DNA from: an uncultured Eubacterium sp.
GTDB lineage: Bacteria; Bacillota; Clostridia; Lachnospirales; Lachnospiraceae
Assembly: GCA_900547255.1 (NCBI GenBank)
Contig: URGC01000008.1
Location: 1 to 35,126 of the forward strand
DNA: 35,126 nucleotides
Direction of reading: 5' to 3'
Shown piece after piece: positions 33,828-35,126 of this stretch. Positions within the stretch are counted from its first letter, which is position 1. Each line of letters starts with the position of its first letter. Position numbers and translations under genes: made by a program. The notes beneath the pieces were generated by a model. It made no database searches. It saw only the letters and a list, made by a program, of their open reading frames with translations, and was not told where the DNA came from.

Positions 33828-34247
33828 ATGATGGAGAAGATTATAAGTGCATTGACAGGACTGGTCGGAGCTGTCTCTAACAATGGTAAGACGGATGAAA
33901 CGGATAACGTTATTAAAAATGCGTTGATGAGTATTAAGGATGGCAAAGACGAGGACAGTGTCGTTGATATGATTCATAAAGAAAAATTCACAATCGCCCC
34001 TGATTGCGCCACATGCCTTAATCCATGCGGCAATACATCAGATTACGATATAGAAAAATTAAAAAATGCGCCAGATGACGTGCGTAATGCCAAATTAAAT
34101 CTCATAAATGCATTGTGCCAAATGGCGGTGTCATTAAAGAATGATGAGCTTCCGGATGATGCCTACAGGGGAATTGCGTACCTCGGATATGACCTTGCTG
34201 TTGAATCTTATGACAAAATCACAGATAAAATTAAAAGTATCTGTTAA
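33828..34247 (+). CDS. Small helical protein with C-x2-C-x3-C motif, unknown function
   Basis: A 139-aa protein not recognised with confidence. It is mostly helical, with C60, C63 and C67 in PDCATCLNPCGNTSDYD, C97 in a helix, and C139 as the last residue. No signal peptide or membrane segment is seen. It starts 29 bp after the ferredoxin-like gene and is probably on the same mRNA, so a metal-binding or electron-transfer partner of that protein is a reasonable guess. A resemblance to helical parts of hybrid-cluster proteins was considered but cannot be shown. The ATG at 33828 or 33831 is the start. Confidence 0.72.
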   Translation: MMEKIISALTGLVGAVSNNGKTDETDNVIKNALMSIKDGKDEDSVVDMIHKEKFTIAPDCATCLNPCGNTSDYDIEKLKNAPDDVRNAKLNLINALCQMAVSLKNDELPDDAYRGIAYLGYDLAVESYDKITDKIKSIC

Positions 34248-34278
34248 AATTGGAAACATCTTTAGATGATGAAAGGCA

Positions 34279-34308
34279 GGAATAATTTTCAGCAGTTTCC
34301 ACATACTA
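34279..34308 (+). promoter_or_regulatory. Sigma-G promoter of spoVT
   Basis: GGAATA (34279-34284), a 17-bp spacer and CATACTA (34302-34308) match the forespore sigma-G pattern (TGAATA, CATACTA) almost fully. Bacillus spoVT is known to be sigma-G dependent. The leader is about 65 nt. Confidence 0.8.
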
Positions 34309-34329
34309 ACTCCAAAGCTAATATATAGC

Positions 34330-34353
34330 AAAAAAGAGTGATATAGCACTCTT
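34330..34353. other. Small hairpin in the spoVT leader
   Basis: A 7-bp stem (34334-34340 with 34347-34353) and 6-nt loop flanked by A6 at 34330-34335. On the minus strand it would read as a short terminator with T6, but no minus gene ends here. Confidence 0.4.
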
Positions 34354-34380
34354 GTCAAAATATTGAATTGGAGGAAAATT

Positions 34381-34929
34381 ATGAAAGCCACAGGAATTGT
34401 CCGAAGAATAGATGAGTTGGGAAGAATTGTCATACCTAAAGAGATAAGAAGAACTATGCGAATCAGGGAGATGGATTCGATTGAGATATATACAGCGGGA
34501 GATGGCGAGATTATTCTGAAAAAATATACACCGATGGGTGAGATGATTACATTTGCAAAAGATTATGCAGAATCACTTGCCAAGATAACAGGCAATATAA
34601 TCTGCATCACAGATAAAGAAAATGTTGTTGCGGCTTCTGGCAATGGCAAGAAAGATCTCGAAAATTCATCAGTGTCTAAGGGATTATCGGCAGCCATGAT
34701 AGAGCGCAGGAATATATTTGCATCAAGGTCAGATAAGGAATATGTACCTATAATAGAGAAAGATGGCGGTTCATACTCACAGGAGATAATAAGCCCAATA
34801 ATAGCAGATGGAGATATCCTGGGAACTGTCATAATGCTGGGGAAAGATGTCAGCCGTAAGTTTACAAGTTCCGATGAGAGAATTGTCGCGATTGCGGCAG
34901 ATTTTATGGGAAGACATCTTGCATCATAA
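34381..34929 (+). CDS. spoVT: Stage V sporulation protein T
   Basis: AbrB-type transcription factor that adjusts forespore gene expression. The 182-aa protein has the swapped-hairpin DNA-binding domain at the N-terminus (MKATGIVRRIDELGRIVIPKEIRR, seen as GIVRRIDELGRIVIPKEIRR) and a C-terminal GAF-like domain (about 55-182). GGAGGA precedes the ATG at 34381. The sigma-G promoter upstream supports orthology with SpoVT rather than AbrB, which is about half this length. Confidence 0.95.
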   Translation: MKATGIVRRIDELGRIVIPKEIRRTMRIREMDSIEIYTAGDGEIILKKYTPMGEMITFAKDYAESLAKITGNIICITDKENVVAASGNGKKDLENSSVSKGLSAAMIERRNIFASRSDKEYVPIIEKDGGSYSQEIISPIIADGDILGTVIMLGKDVSRKFTSSDERIVAIAADFMGRHLAS

Positions 34930-34991
34930 GAGCGCATGACATATCATAAAAATGCAAATGCAGAAAATATAATATATAAAATAAATAAAAC

Positions 34992-35075
34992 TCCACAGTT
35001 ACGAAGGTCGGTTTCACAGCTAACAGCAGATTATTGCTGGCTGCAAAACTGGAAATTTGTAGTTGTGGATTTTTT
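34992..35075 (+). terminator. Long imperfect hairpin terminator after spoVT
   Basis: Outer arms 34992-35002 and 35059-35069 pair over 11 bp with two G-U pairs. Inner stems, including CAGCA with TGCTG around GATTAT, extend it. A T6 run follows (35070-35075). It is longer than a usual terminator. Confidence 0.65.
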
Positions 35076-35085
35076 ATGGTATAAT
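35057..35085 (+). promoter_or_regulatory. Probable promoter for a gene beyond the window
   Basis: TTGTAG, a 17-bp spacer and TATAAT (35080-35085) preceded by TGG make an extended -10 promoter overlapping the spoVT terminator. Confidence 0.5.
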
Positions 35086-35103
35086 TTTTCATATTTGGTG
35101 GGT

Positions 35104-35125
35104 CAAGAGGTCAAAAAACCTCTTG
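35104..35125 (+). other. Perfect 8-bp hairpin at the window edge
   Basis: CAAGAGGT (35104-35111) pairs with ACCTCTTG (35118-35125) around CAAAAA, about 12 nt after the expected start of the edge promoter. It could begin a structured leader; the sequence stops here. Confidence 0.4.
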
Positions 35126-35126
35126 C

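Noticed and set aside
1..35126. Mobile elements, CRISPR arrays, tRNA or rRNA genes
   Set aside because: No transposase, integrase, spaced direct-repeat array, cloverleaf or rRNA-like stretch was seen on reading both strands.

Overview
The window looks like ordinary chromosome from an endospore-forming, anaerobic Clostridia, most likely Lachnospiraceae. The base composition is AT-rich with strong GGAGG-type ribosome sites. Sporulation genes (spoVG, cotJA/B/C, spoVT), a split GlgC/GlgD ADP-glucose pyrophosphorylase, an FabK-based fatty-acid operon and a DnaD/DnaI helicase-loading pair all fit that group. I see no phage, insertion sequence, CRISPR array, rRNA or tRNA. The genus cannot be fixed from sequence reading alone.

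Layout. (1) 1-5.3 kb, minus strand: murC, then a dnaD-dnaI operon, then prs with its own promoter and terminator. The gap between murC and dnaD holds a dense cluster of DnaA boxes just upstream of the probable dnaD promoter. (2) 5.5-12.6 kb, plus strand: glgC-glgD, spoVG, pth, mfd. This echoes the Bacillus order spoVG-glmU-prs-pth-mfd, with a glgCD pair where glmU would be. (3) 12.6-17.3 kb: a lone DRE-TIM aldolase-like enzyme, ilvE with a small hypothetical gene, the cotJABC spore-coat operon, and a convergent D-2-hydroxyacid (D-lactate) dehydrogenase. (4) 17.5-27.1 kb: an almost complete type II fatty-acid operon, acpP-fabK-fabD-fabG-fabF-accB-fabZ-accC-accD-accA, ending in a translationally coupled AMP-forming acyl-CoA synthetase. 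It has no fabH and no adjacent MarR/FapR-type regulator. (5) 27.1-32.3 kb: a multi-PAS regulator with a SARP-like winged-helix C-terminus, a MATE exporter behind a MerR-type promoter and a Fur-like box, and a GH43 beta-xylosidase. (6) 32.3-35.1 kb: a Crp/Fnr regulator divergent from a ferredoxin-like protein and a small Cys-motif protein, then spoVT behind a textbook sigma-G promoter.

How the parts work together. The fatty-acid block encodes malonyl-CoA formation (AccABCD), its transfer to ACP (FabD) and the elongation cycle (FabF, FabG, FabZ, FabK), so only the FabH initiation step must come from elsewhere. The Crp/Fnr module looks like an HcpR-type nitrosative or redox response: a regulator dyad lies in the divergent promoter, centred about 41.5 bp upstream of the predicted ferredoxin start site. 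I found no convincing entirely new system. The items most worth following are in the regulatory DNA: the DnaA-box cluster, the MerR-plus-Fur architecture at the MATE gene, and the Crp/Fnr switch with its uncharacterised Cys-motif protein. Next come in-frame peculiarities in AccC and AccD.
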